Shown: positions 43,886 through 56,000 of the stretch, piece after piece | Numbering within the stretch: the stretch's first letter is position 1 | Layout of the letters: every line of letters starts with the position of its first letter | Assembly: GCA_027382625.1 (NCBI GenBank) | Contig: JAJKFJ010021078.1 | Location: 158,907 to 222,906 of the forward strand | DNA: 64,000 nt | Direction: 5' to 3' | DNA from: Tetmemena sp. SeJ-2015 | Taxonomy: Eukaryota; Ciliophora; Spirotrichea; Sporadotrichida; Oxytrichidae | The notes under the pieces: model-generated | Told to the model about the DNA's origin: nothing | Database searches by the model: none | The model's input: the letters and a program-made list of their open reading frames with translations, nothing else | Translations under genes and position numbers: made by a program

Positions 43886-46800
43886 TCAATCATCTGCCAA
43901 GAGTTGCTGTTCCTCATCCTCTTCTTGATACTGAACAGGAATAATTTTAAGTTGCATTTTGGACTCTTAATTACTAATAGACTCTTTATGCTAATACTCC
44001 TCAGCCCATTACTTTTAATGAATTGCTTTAGATGCTAGAGTGTGAGCTGGCTTGAATTAACTATATTAATACTTGTGCTTTTTGTGATCCTTCTAATTTT
44101 CTAGAGTGAGCTACGATTAACTCTTTCTAAGCATGTCTTGCATTTTCATGTGTTACTCTTTCAATTGAAGGTCTATCTTTTTCATTTGAGATATCGATTC
44201 TTGTCTCTGTTTTGGCTCCCACAAATTATTTGCATCATTTGCTTCTGTTAGAAAAAAACTTATAATGAACTAAAAATATTAGCAATTCTTCATTCTGAGT
44301 CTATCTTTTCATCCACTTAAAAAATATTTCAACATCCGTTGGGCTGATGATAGGAGCTGTACTTTCTTATTAGCGACATAGAAAGTTTCATTTTCTTGCT
44401 ACACTAAATCTTTAAGCTCAGTTAGCTTCTCCTGAGATGTTTGTAGTCTTACTCTCTCTTTCATAGTAAAAATCTGACTTGGCTTCACCTTCTTTCGGAT
44501 TAAATCAAGTCTATAAATTATGAGACTCTTTTTAAAATAAAATTTTTGAAAAAGTCTGGAGCTTATCTTTGGTACCATCTAATTTCGATTTGGTGTGAAC
44601 ATGGCTGCAGTTGACATCTTTCGCATATGAAGAGTGGCTGCGGAGCTACTTTGGTTTGCTAGGTTTCTATTATAACTTGGAGACTGGCAGAACAATACCA
44701 AATTTAAAAATTACTAACGATTTTATCTATAGACAATAAATTTTTGGTGTGACTTCCCCTCATTCCATGAACTGCCTTCATTTAAGAGTTGGATAGATTT
44801 TGGAAAAAGCCTGGAGAGAAGCTACTAGTCTAAGGTTTCTAGAGAGAGTTAGCGTGAAAGTTGCTTTAGCTATAGAAGTGCGAAGTTTGAGAGATGTTCT
44901 GCTAAGTCTCTTGGCTCTAGAGTTTCGTTGGAATGCTTTAAAATTATTAAGCACGCAGAGCGCTGGCTTAAGAGAAGAGCATATTGTGGTTATTCTTAGG
45001 AGTCACAAAAGCTGAGGCTTGTAGGTTATTAGTTGCCAAAGAGATTTATTTGATTGAAACCATTTGAATTATTCACGGGAGAGAATAAGTTAGAGTTATT
45101 CATTAGAGAAATCGAATCATTCTCTGTGTTTAAGGTATTCATAGTATTTTACTTTTGCTCCTAGTTGAAATGTGGAAGAACTAGCTATAGTATATTAGAT
45201 TAATGATTTTATAAAATATTTAGCTATTGTACTAAATGGTTGGCTCTGACTGCACTCAAGTTCTTAGATAAACTGTGCTGATTGGAGCGATAGTTTTATA
45301 TTGAATTCCTTTATTAATTAAAGATGAAGTCGGAATTTATCGTAGGCTTCTGAGTTGACTGCCTTCTTTGAAAAAAGTTTCCAGCTGACTAGCTCATTGC
45401 TAATGGCTTCTAGTTTGTAAATGCAGAACGCTCTTAACTATAATCCTAATCAGAGATCTTAATCTTATCATCTTCTCCTTCCTATCCTTTCTACCTAAAG
45501 TAAAGTAAAGTAAAATTTGAAGAATATAATTAATAATCAATTTCAAAACCAGCACTTATTACAGTTTTAGTTAAGAAACAGACTTATTATCCTATGTAAT
45601 CCTTTCTACCTAAATGTGAGACTTCTCTAGCTTTGCTCCCCTGAGTTTCCAAGATTAATCACTCCAGAGTATTCAGGGCCAAGCTAATTATTTATTCTCT
45701 GATTGCTTTCAGTAATTTCATTTTTGAAATTGAAAACCTACTTGCCTGCTTTGAAATTCCCTCCCACTATTGTAGACAGAGCATACATTTCAGAATTTGA
45801 GAAATCTGCTGAGACCCTTCCCTTAGTATGAGAGGCTGTATGTGGAGTTGCGCCAGAGCTCCCCCCTCCTGCGCTCATTAAATTAGTTTGAGATGGAATA
45901 ATGACGCTCATTTATTGAGAATTAGTGCCACTTTGATTATTCTGAGACTAACCTGAAGCTTAAAATTGTTAAGAGGCAGCAAATTCTTGCTTTATAATGT
46001 CATTTTAAGTTGCTTATCTATTTCTTATTGTGTGTAATGCATGCGACCGCGCTTATGGGTATTATCTTATCACTTCTTGAGACTGCTCGTGCAGATTCTC
46101 GAAGTATTCGTCCTTCAATAAATTTAAATAGATATATTGATGAGATGATTTGAAAAAGTTTCAATTTGTTGAGGTTCTTAGCGATGTCATAGAATCTTTT
46201 TTCAAGCCACTTGCATTTGTTAGTGCACATGTCGTCAAAATAGTACTGAATGTCCTTTAGGTATCTTGTTTTGATAGTCTTCCTTGGTCATACAAAATAC
46301 CTTAAGTGCTTTAGTAGCGATCACTGAGTAAGGAACTGGGGCCTCGTGAAAGAAATCAACTTCATTCCCTATCCACTCTTTGAAAGAAATGATTCCAAGC
46401 TGAAACTAGCTCGTAGTTTTTGAGAAATAGGACTTATTTTAGAGCAGGTCTTTCTGAAATAGTTGCCCAAATTTTGTGCTCTTAGAATTCTTCGCCCATA
46501 TAGGCATTTTGCTCGAGATTAACTTGCACTCTCCCTCTTTAACAAGGTATATGTTTTTAATAGCTTATCCTTCTGTAATTAGAAAAGAGCCTTTGTTGAA
46601 AGTCTATAAATCAATTAAGTTATTTATTATATGCTAACCATCTCTTGAAAACATTCAGCAAAAGCTTTCTGCTTATTGATTGAGATCTTGTCCATAATTC
46701 TCTGCTCCATGCACTGAATTACATCACTTTGCAGCTATTATAAAATCAAAGATGCCTATTTAATAAATCTATTATGTATCCTATCTCTATAGAGAGAGAT

Positions 46801-47621
46801 TAAATTCCAGGTTATAAAAATATGTTTGTTCTTACTTCTTGGATTCTCTTAATGTCGGCAAAGTTAATTGACAGAAGATGATGGTAATTAAATTTTAAAT
46901 TTATTTAAAGATAGAAGATGTGAATTTTTAAGAGCATAGACGTAACATGGTTCCCACTCCTTGACAGACCACTTCTGGTTCATATTAGGATTGAGAGATT
47001 AAAGGGTCTTCACAGATCCAAAAATACTGAAACCCTTGAATACTTTAAACTTCTCTGAGAAGGTTATTAAATCCATCTGCTCCTTGTCTTGTTCTTCCTA
47101 AAATCGCAATCATTAAATAAAGGAAGCTGATTTCTGATAAAAAAGCTATAGAACCCATTGGCAAGAAGAGAAAGATATAGAAATTCCTTACATTTATTTG
47201 CTCTTAAGGGGAATAATTAGATCTCTTCATTTGACCCTTAAAGAGAATATAGACTTTTGGTGTCAGATCGTCTGGCCATATCAACACTTGCCCTTCTCTC
47301 ACATCCACAAATTCAACATACTGGGCAAGCTAGATAAAAATTATTTCAGCAAAATAAAACCCTTTTGGTGTTAATACCTCATTTCTCAAAGCTGTTCCAA
47401 TAGTGCGGAGATCATGGCGGGCCTCGAAAACATCCTTGAGACTTATCTTTATTTACTAAAATCAAGATTATAAAAGAGCTTTGAAGATATTTAAGATTGA
47501 AATTCAAATGTTATTCCTTCATTAGAAATTGACTTACGTGAATATCATCTTCTGTAAGCTTGGACTTAGGTTTGAGCTACTCTCTTAAATCTATTAGTTT
47601 TTTGCAAATACTCTCCTCCAT
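43886..47621 (-). CDS. Protein with two cyclic-nucleotide-binding domains and long Gln-rich tail
   Basis: Signalling protein binding cAMP or cGMP by homology to CNB domains; no kinase or channel domain is seen. ATG 47621 starts MEESICKKLIDLREQLKPKS. CNB1: VEFVDVREGQVLIWPDDLTP then KVYILFKGQMKR. CNB2: FNKGSFLITEGQAIKNIYLV then KEGECKLISSKMP. The phosphate cassette 'RAA' is not evident, so nucleotide binding may be altered. Introns include 47456-47537 and four more with GTAAG/GTTAG...TAG ends. IESs lie at 46873-46912, 46114-46159 and 45484-45598. A +1 slip near 46285 (AAAA run) and another near 45070 are unresolved. The tail (45600-43890) is Gln/Ser/Asn-rich with a coiled coil (TSQEKLTELKDLVQQENETF), ending EEDEEQQLLADD-TGA 43888-43886. 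Confidence 0.78.
45484..45598. other. IES, 115 bp, 16-bp pointer (minus)
   Basis: ATCCTTTCTACCTAAA on plus at 45484-45499 and 45599-45614. Excision joins RSLTFRQKG to QEGEDDKIKISDQDYS and removes a TGA. Longest pointer in the window. Confidence 0.9.
46114..46159. other. IES, 46 bp, pointer ATTGAA (minus)
   Basis: TTCAAT on plus at 46114-46119 and 46160-46165. Joins DIAKNLNKLK to DEYFENLHEQSQEV. Confidence 0.9.
46873..46912. other. IES, 40 bp, pointer CATCTTCT (minus)
   Basis: AGAAGATG on plus at 46873-46880 and 46913-46920. Joins YALKNSHLL to SINFADIKRIQE. Confidence 0.92.
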
Positions 47622-47834
47622 CACTTTTAATCCCAGTTTATAATAAATTTGATTTAAAATGCTTCCTATTTTCCGTCTGTAAATTATATATTTTATAGAT
47701 TATTTGATCATACATTTGGCTTATGCTAACTTTAAAATGTTCTTATGGAGCTATTTCATCAGATTTCTAATAATTCAAGAGTAACTGAGCCTAACTTAGA
47801 AATTTAAATTTAGTTTATAATATATTTGAATTGA

Positions 47835-50800
47835 ATGAAGACTAGATGTTAAAGCCGGCCTGATAAAGGCTCAGGCTTATAAAACTCCTATATTTCCAAC
47901 CAAAATTCATAAGAAAAAGGAGATCACATCTCCTAATAGCATAGTTCTAACAGAAAGCAAACCCATAGACCTGTCCTCTCAAGAAGGAACAAAGGAATTC
48001 AAACTTTACTGCTTTCGTTAGGTCTAATCAGTTTAGTTTAGCATGAAGCTTAAGCACAGCTGATCAATCTAGCCTTGCAAAGCTCATTTCCGCATACCGA
48101 TAATGATGTTAATTAAAGTATTTTGTAGAGATACATATAAGATGGAGTCACACTAGATTAGTACCAAAGCTTCATACAGCTGAAGGGCGCATCAGGTATA
48201 TCAGTTCCCCTTGATGACATTAAACTTAATACAAAGACAAGCTACACAGCCATGCTTTGGCTGAAGCCCACAGACTTGAATTTCGCACAGTCTTTCTAAT
48301 ACCTTCTTGCATTTGACAACTCCCTCTAGTGTTACTTAGGTGGATCAGGTGTAATAATGTGTCAGAGTGACATTTAAAGCTTTTTTTCTTATAATTCATA
48401 TGAAGTGACAACATTGTGTAGCGCCTGCAGGCTTCCACAAGTTCTGTGAATGTGAATCAGTGGCTTCATTTGACAGTTGCGGGTAGCAACAGCAAATCGA
48501 TGTCTTATTTACAGCTTGAGCAAACAGGGAATACTATTCTTTCCTCTGATTAAAGTGGTTATGTCAATTTAATCCAAACTTCAACACCTTGGAAAGTATT
48601 AGGATAATACAGAGAGCTATTTTTCATTTAAAAAGATTAAAACTATGCAATATGCGTCGGAGGCTGCCCAGGCTAAGACTTTGGATTTGTTGGAGCTGTT
48701 AGAGACTTCATAGCATTCTCAACATTTGTGAACAGTACTCAGGCAATAGTTATTAAGAATCAGAGAATGTTTTGGGATGACTCTATCCTTGCTTACTATC
48801 GTTTTGCTGCTCAAGATCCCCTTGGACATGAGATGCTTGCGGAAACTGCACAGATTACATCAGGTGCATACTCTATCATCAGTGACTATTAGGCTATTAT
48901 TGCTTATATTATTCTCACGATGAAAAATACTGTATTTGCAGAATACTTTAGCAATAACGACATTTGCTATCCTATTACGAACTATATCAGCATTTACAAA
49001 TTCCAATCTACCGCAGATTTCAAACTCACTGCTCTCGATGGTAGATACAATCTCAAATTATTATTTTGAGAGTTTTTAATAAGAAATCTCCCAACTTCTA
49101 ACTGGGGATTCACAATTAGCATGTGGTTGAATATTGACAAAGATAATTGCTACACATCTAGTGTCTCTTAAGCCGCTTCCGGATGTCATCTGGTGTACCT
49201 CTAAGATGCTTTGATGATCTTCATGCCGGCACCAAACCAAATCGCAGTCTACTTCTATACCCAAAAAGCCTACTACCTCTTTCAAACTCCTGGAATTTTA
49301 TTCCCTATAATCAGTGGATCAACTTTTAGTTCTTAGCTAACATGTTTTTAAGTTATAATCTACTCTTCTTTTTACCTAGAATTATATGTATGAGGGATAC
49401 TAGATGAAAGTCTACGACATCTTGAATAGAGTGATAGCTACTCAGAGTGAAAGTCGCACATTTTAGTCTTCTTCGGTGACAAATAAAAATTTCCGCATGT
49501 TTACTGGTTACGTCGGTCAAGTTAAAAACTTGCTCGTTTATCCAGTGAAGAAATCTCTTCCTCTCAGCCCACCATTTGTTGATTTTACGGCTTCAGACCC
49601 CATCGTTATTGCAAACGATTGCTTATTCTACTTCGAATTTAACACCTTTGGTAGAGTTACTAATGGCCCGTTCTACATCAAGAATCTTTGCAAGCACTAC
49701 ACTTACGGTACTCTTAATGTCTTCTTTACAGCAAACATATTCCCAGCCTATTCTGGCTCTTATTGGAAGTTCTATCTTACGAAATTATTCATTCTTCAAA
49801 TTAATTTTAATCCAAACAACACCTTCTAAGATGGACTTGTGACGACTACTTAAAAGCTCTTCGATGGTGTAGCCTGTAACGATGGAGACACCGTTATAAT
49901 GATCAATAGCACTAGAGGTGCACTTACTGTCGATGCACCTCCTATAATTACGTCTCAAGCAAATTAAATAGATAGACAAGTCTCTCCACTTGTGTATTTA
50001 AATGTGACAGTTGAGTTTTGGTTTAAGACTTCATAAACTGCAGCTTCGACCAATTATTTGTTCTCACTCTTCGGAACGGCAAAGACAAAGGAGTATTTCT
50101 CCATTTTCTATTAGTCCAGTTCTCTGAAACTTATTTGTGCTCCCTTCGGCTATCTTTCAACAACCTCTCCTACAATAGGTTTCAACGGCTTCATAGAATC
50201 AAACAGACAAGTCAACGGCTGGTTCCATGTTGCTTGCTAATATGAAAGTCAAAAGGACGTCACTGGCTATCTCTACAATGCAAACAACTCATTAATTAAT
50301 TAAAAGGCCTGTCTTTATTCTTAAAAAACTTAGAGGAGAGTCAGACCACTTCATTGACAACCACAAATACAATTTTTTAGGCAGATAACTATCAAATGAT
50401 CATAGGAAGTGATTCAAATCTAGCTAAAAGCACCTCTGGAGCTATGTTCAAAGAAGCTAGATTCTGGTTGGTGAAGAGAACATTTCAAGAAATTAAGTAC
50501 TGGCGTTTCCGTCAACTGAATCTCCTGGCTCTCTCTGCTAGTTATGCAAGCCCTCAAAAGGTCTTGCAGATTTATATGAGATTAAGTGAAGGTGGGTTCA
50601 AGGAGACTAACGCTGCGAAGTTCCTAAATACATCTTCGACTGTCATTTATCCTGATCCTGAATATGAATCAATTGGCTACAAATCTGATAGTCAACTCGT
50701 TCTTTGTCCTCAGAGTACCTTCAGATCTGAAAGCGATGGACAGTGCTACAAAGACCCAGTTTAATATGTTGATGGAGCAATTTATCCCGTTTATTTCAGT

Positions 50801-52982
50801 GGAAATCAAACCCTCTACTATTTGTTTAGTGCTCAGGAATCTGTCATGATGGATTAATCTGTGGTTAGAAATATATTTACATGGTTACTTTAAAAATTGA
50901 TTGGTAACTCAAATTATCACAAACTGGAATTTCTCAGACTCAGCCACTCAAGCTTTAGTCAGCTAGAATTTGGCATCTTATAAGTATCAAATAATTTTAA
51001 AGTTTAAATAATAGCATTTCAATAAATGTTATCAAACAATCAATATGCAATTACCAGCTTCCTTATTCCGTGATTAATCAGCATATGATGTCACTCTGAA
51101 TTTCTCAAACTCAGATCAATCATACCAAGAGGACAAAACCTTCACCTTCGTCCCTCGTTCTTGCTAGTACTATATTGTGAGTGGCTCTGATGCCTACTCT
51201 AGCTTCATGAACTATTCCCTTCAACAATCAAAGTTCGATATAACTTTCACCCTCTAGCTGGTCTCTTTATCAGCATGCAGTGCCAGTCAATTCTATAATA
51301 CCTTAGTCCAAAGTGTAAAATACAGATTCTCACCACCGCTAACATACACCCCTTTAATTAAAATAACCATAAACTCAGATTCTTCAATATCAGTGACCAT
51401 CCCAGCCACAGAGCAGTCTAAGTTCCCACTAGAAACTAATGTCCAAATCATCTTCTCTATGTAATACGATTATTTTTCGACATATTTGCTTCTTATATTT
51501 TCGATAACAGTTATTACTTGCAAATGGGAGTTTCAACATCAGGAACCAAAGTTTTCTAAAATGTAAAGCAGACTATTTATTTCCAAAGAATCGGATAGAG
51601 CTTGACAACAACTGTTTCTGCTAATGCTACCGAAGTTTTTAATGGTCAAGATGTGAAGCTCTCTGCTTCAACTGTGATTTCAAATTCGGATTCTAATGAC
51701 TACAATAGACTATCATACACTTGGAAATGTCCAACTAAATTAGTATCAAGAAAATTATATAGCAACTTTTATCTTTTTAAGTTTATTCTTATCAGCGTAT
51801 GCCCTACTCTAGCTTCAACTAATTAATCAACTTTAAGTATCACAGCTGCTTAATTTAAGACATCAGGCGCCTTATACTCGACTGCCTATAGTTTCTAAGC
51901 TGTGGCTCTATATACAGATAGCACTGGTTTTGCAAGTAACAGCACCTAAAACATTTCTGTCACTTGGTACAACATAGACTCACCAGTGTTCACAATTACG
52001 AGCAATAAGCAAGATAATATTTTTAATTACCCCTCCTTCTCAATTGCTTACTACAGCTGATAACTCTGCCTTCTAGTTAAGTTTTGCTGCCTACCCAACC
52101 GTTAACTCTTTGCCAGCTACTTTGAGCATAACTTGGACCCTCTCTCCAACTGTTTCAGCTTCTCTTTACACCTTATCCGATTTCAATACAAAGTTGGTTA
52201 TTAAAGCAACTGGCCTCTAAGCCTCAACATCCTACACACTCACTGTCTTGGTGAAGAATACTGTCAATGGAGTATCAGCGTAATATCATTAAACTTACTC
52301 ATTCACAACTTCAGCCCCTCCCACTGGTGGATCAGTATCCATCAACCCATCAGTTGGCTACGTCAATCAAACCACTTTGACAGTCTCTATAACTAGTTAT
52401 TATTTATCTATAGTTGGTCAAGCAGCTCCCCTCCTGTCAACTTTAAAGTCTGGTCTACCACTAATGAAGGTGGCAGTATGACTAACTAAGCTCTCTCTGG
52501 CTGGGTTCAAAGCACAAACACTTTCTTATGAATAATTTAATGCCATTTCTATAGTAATTTGTTTCAGATTCATTCCAAACGACACTTATCCCTATCTCAT
52601 TCAGATATCAGACGGCTCAGGAGAATCAGTCTGGGTTAAGAATAGTCCCACCGTCACAGTCTAGACACAATCAACTACTAATCTCCTTTCTCAGCTGATC
52701 TCTATGCAACAAACTTTGCAAGTAATCTTGGACGATGGCACCAGCAGCTATACCTCAAAGTATAACTAGCTTGCCAGCTATGCTCAATCACAACTTAATA
52801 CGAGCAACCCATCTCTTTCAAGCTCTGATTCCTCTGTTAAATCAGCTATGACAGCCACAAAACTTACCTTAGTAAACTAACTGCTAAATGACACAGCCTC
52901 GCTACAAGTAGAAGGACTTCCAGAGACTGATCAGACGGCCATCTCCTAAGGAATAAACTTTGCTCATTTGATAATGTTCTGA
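47835..52982 (+). CDS. Paralogue of the 12704-21057 surface protein, lacking GPS and membrane part
   Basis: ATG 47835 starts MKTRCQSRPDKGSGLQNSYI with a hydrophobic signal-like stretch LLLSLGLISLVQHEAQAQ. DGVTLDQYQSFIQLKGASG then parallels DGVSQDQLPSYFTLDGSNG of the first gene. LamG-like units follow (TSYTAMLWLKPTDL, WLHLTVAGSNSKSMSYLQL), then REJ-like repeats with many N-x-S/T sites (TTTVSANATEVFNGQDVKLS, VSINPSVGYVNQTTLTVS). It ends in a helical region (LASYAQSQLNTSNPSLSSSD) equivalent to first-gene 17700, reaching TGA 52980-52982. The GPS motif, membrane helices and tail, about 1 kb or more of coding in the first gene, are missing; satellite begins within 60 bp. Six IESs are resolved, others likely near 48890, 49070, 50310 and 51740. 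Confidence 0.75.
48366..48403. other. IES, 38 bp, pointer AGTGACA
   Basis: AGTGACA lies at 48366-48372 and 48404-48410. Joins GGSGVIMCQSD to NIVQRLQASTSSVNV. Confidence 0.9.
49342..49385. other. IES, 44 bp, pointer ATG
   Basis: ATG lies at 49342-49344 and 49386-49388. Joins WINFQFLANM to YEGYQMKVYDILNRV. Confidence 0.8.
51467..51501. other. IES, 35 bp, pointer CGAT
   Basis: CGAT lies at 51467-51470 and 51502-51505. Joins IIFSMQYD to NSYYLQMGVSTSGTK. Confidence 0.88.
52013..52058. other. IES, 46 bp, pointer GATAA
   Basis: GATAA lies at 52013-52017 and 52059-52063. Joins FTITSNKQDN to SAFQLSFAAYPTVNS. Confidence 0.88.
52394..52410. other. Very short IES, 17 bp, pointer TAGTT
   Basis: TAGTT lies at 52394-52398 and 52411-52415. 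Joins TLTVSITS to WSSSSPPVNFKVWS; a 17-bp A+T-rich insert. Confidence 0.85.
52522..52561. other. IES, 40 bp, pointer TTTC
   Basis: TTTC lies at 52522-52525 and 52562-52565. Joins SGWVQSTNTF to RFIPNDTYPYLIQIS and skips a TGA. Confidence 0.88.
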
Positions 52983-53034
52983 GGTGAATATTCGACAAAC
53001 AGTTCTTTAGTGACTTGACTTACACAATTAATTG

Positions 53035-56000
53035 TGAATCAAAATTTTCACACACTTCATGGGAAAAATTCAAAGTCAAAAAAACCGGTCATTCACGCAT
53101 ATATAAGGTCTCAACTGATACGGAAGACAACTGTTTATGCTGAATGGTAATAAAGTCTTTGATCGATATTAATAATAGACCAGTTTTATCTTACTACAAG
53201 TCCTTTAATTTACTAATTCAGAAATTATGCTCCTATCAATTATTCTGGAAGAAAAATCAATTCTCAAAACTGTGCTATCCCCCGCACATCTAAAGAGATC
53301 CCTATTCACTGAAAAAATTTTCGTGACAATCCCTAAAGTCTCATGCCAGTATAGAAGTTGGCATATACTATTTACTGTTTGACTTAAATATGTCTATTTA
53401 AATTTCTAAGTCACAATTGCTGGCCGGACCAGTTTCTAAATAAAAATTCAAATCTCAAAATTTCTATCGTATAAACTGCATTAAGATTCCGCTTAACTTT
53501 AAAAAAGCTTTTAAGCTCATCCTGACTAATTCTATTGGTTAAAAATATAAGTTGTTGTTTATCGTTTAATTATTTTGAAGGAGAAAATTATTATTTGGCT
53601 GATTGCTGTTGGATGTTGAATTAGATTCCATAAGTAAATCGCAAAATTATTAATAAAATTGAAATATCATTCTCCAACCAGCTCTTTATTCACGGATCAC
53701 TATTTTTAAGATCTCAATTAATAATATTTTGATTATAGCTTAAATTTGTATATTTATAGAGACCTTACACTCAGCTAATTATAGTGTTAATCCTTTTACT
53801 TAAATTTATGATTAGAACAGAATGAATTAACCGAAACTTTATTCTAATGTAGTTATTCTGTCGTTAATTGCAAATATGAAAAATCTAGATTAGTATATAA
53901 TTACAAATTGTGACCGAATAATTAGCAGAATAAATGTAACCAAAAGCAATAATGTTAATAGTTAAAAAAGGCAAAAATTTTATTTTTGCCTTGGTTAGAC
54001 TATATTAAAAGTTTTAAACAGATTGAATCTTTGAGATATACAAAAGCTTCTTGTGTAAGTCCGTATCTTATCCAAACTTGCGTGTTTTACTAGAAAAAGT
54101 ATTCTATGTCAGAAGTCAATCAAAGATTTTCTTTAAAAAAACTATCAATTATACTCTTTTTCATTCTTAAATACACAATTTTCAACAATTAAGAAAGTCT
54201 TTTTTAAATTGTGTCTGTAGATAATTTAATAGGATTTTGTACTTGTATACAAATGTCTTTAATTTTTTCTAAGTTAAATTTCTCCTGTCCGACTTTTCTA
54301 AAAAAATTCAAATGTTCTCAAATGGTCTTATAGCGTTCATTTAAAGGTGGTACCCTAATTCACTGAAAATTTAGCTCCCATAACTTGACCATAGATTAAA
54401 ATTTCATACTTAGGTAATTTTAAACAGTTTTATACTAAATATGCTTATTTGTGAAGATCAAAATATCTTCTCTTGCCATCTTTTCTTAAAAAACATTCAA
54501 AGTACCCAAAACTTGGCTCATCTAGTCCGTCTATTTAAATTCTCGCGGGATCAACTTAAAAACTTTAGCTGGCACTGAAAGTAGTTTTGCGAATAACTCG
54601 CAGAAAAAACAAAACGTAGCAATTATTTATTTTTAACGATTTTTTTTAACTACCAAATGCTTATATCTATTTGCGAAGACAAGATTTTTCTGGCTCTTGT
54701 AGCATCTTTTAAAAAAAATTACAAAGTCGCCAATAACTTATCCGGTATAAATGTCCCTTATCCCACTCGAAAAAACTTTAAGGCCTTGGGCATCTGATAA
54801 TTCGTTCTACTGTAGGAGAAATGTACAGTTGACTTTGGACTACAATGGTTTTAATTTCTGGATGTCAAATTTTCTCAGCACGACTTTCTTGAAAAAATTC
54901 AATTCTCCAAACGTCTTTCCGGTCATTTAAGTCTCTTATTCACGGGTTAAAAGAACTTTTAGGTCATCCATAATTCGTTTGCGTTGTACATAATTCATAT
55001 CGCATTTCTATGACTTTTTTTACTATCAAATTCTTATTTTAATGCCAAATGTTTCTCTGGTGTGTAGCCACTTTTGGTAAAAAAATTAAAGTGTCGACAA
55101 AATGTGCTATCCGGTTATTTTAAATTCTCCTGATTCACGTAAAAACTTTATTTCTGCACTCTTTGATAAGTCGTTCTTGTTAATAATTTTCAGTGACTAT
55201 TTGGTACTTTGTGGAGTATACAAAGCTTTAATTGTGTCTGGAAGTCAAAATTTCTCCGTTAGCCACTGTTCTTAAAAAAAGTTCAAAAGTCTCGAAAGCT
55301 GGCTATCCCTGTTCATTTAATTTCTCCTAGTTCACGGGTGGAAAAACTTTTAGGTGATCCGGATAAGTTTTCTGAAAATTGTCTATACTAGTTTTTGATG
55401 ATATTTTTTTCGGAATTAAATTCTCCTACCACTTTTCTTAAAAAATTCGAAAGTTCTCCAAAAAACGTCTATCCCTCATTTAAAGGTCTTATTCACTTAA
55501 AATTTAGCTGCATCCGTATATATTCTTTATCTGTGTGATATATAATTGTCATGGACTAGTTGAACTTTTATACAAATGCTTTATTTTTTCGAATTCAATA
55601 ATTTTCTTCATGACCATTTGTTCTTAAAAATAATCAAAGGTCTCGCAACGTGTACCATTTAAATTGCTCCATTCCTTGGTAAACTTTTAATTCATCTGGA
55701 TAGAGTCTTTGCGTTAAGTATAAATTTGCAGGACGAGGTTTGACTTTACTACATTGGTTAATTTTCCAAGGTCAAAATTTGCTCCGGTCATTTCTGAAAA
55801 GATAATTCAATTTCTCGCAACGTGGTGGCTACTCCCTTTCATTTCAAGTCCACTATTCACTGTTTTAAAAACTTTTCTTCATCTAAATTGGTTTTGGTAG
55901 AATTAAATTTGCATTACATTTTACTTGACTCAAATGCTTTTATTTTCGGAAGTCAAAAATTCTGCCTCGGTGATCCTTTCTTGGTGTGTAAAAAAAATCA

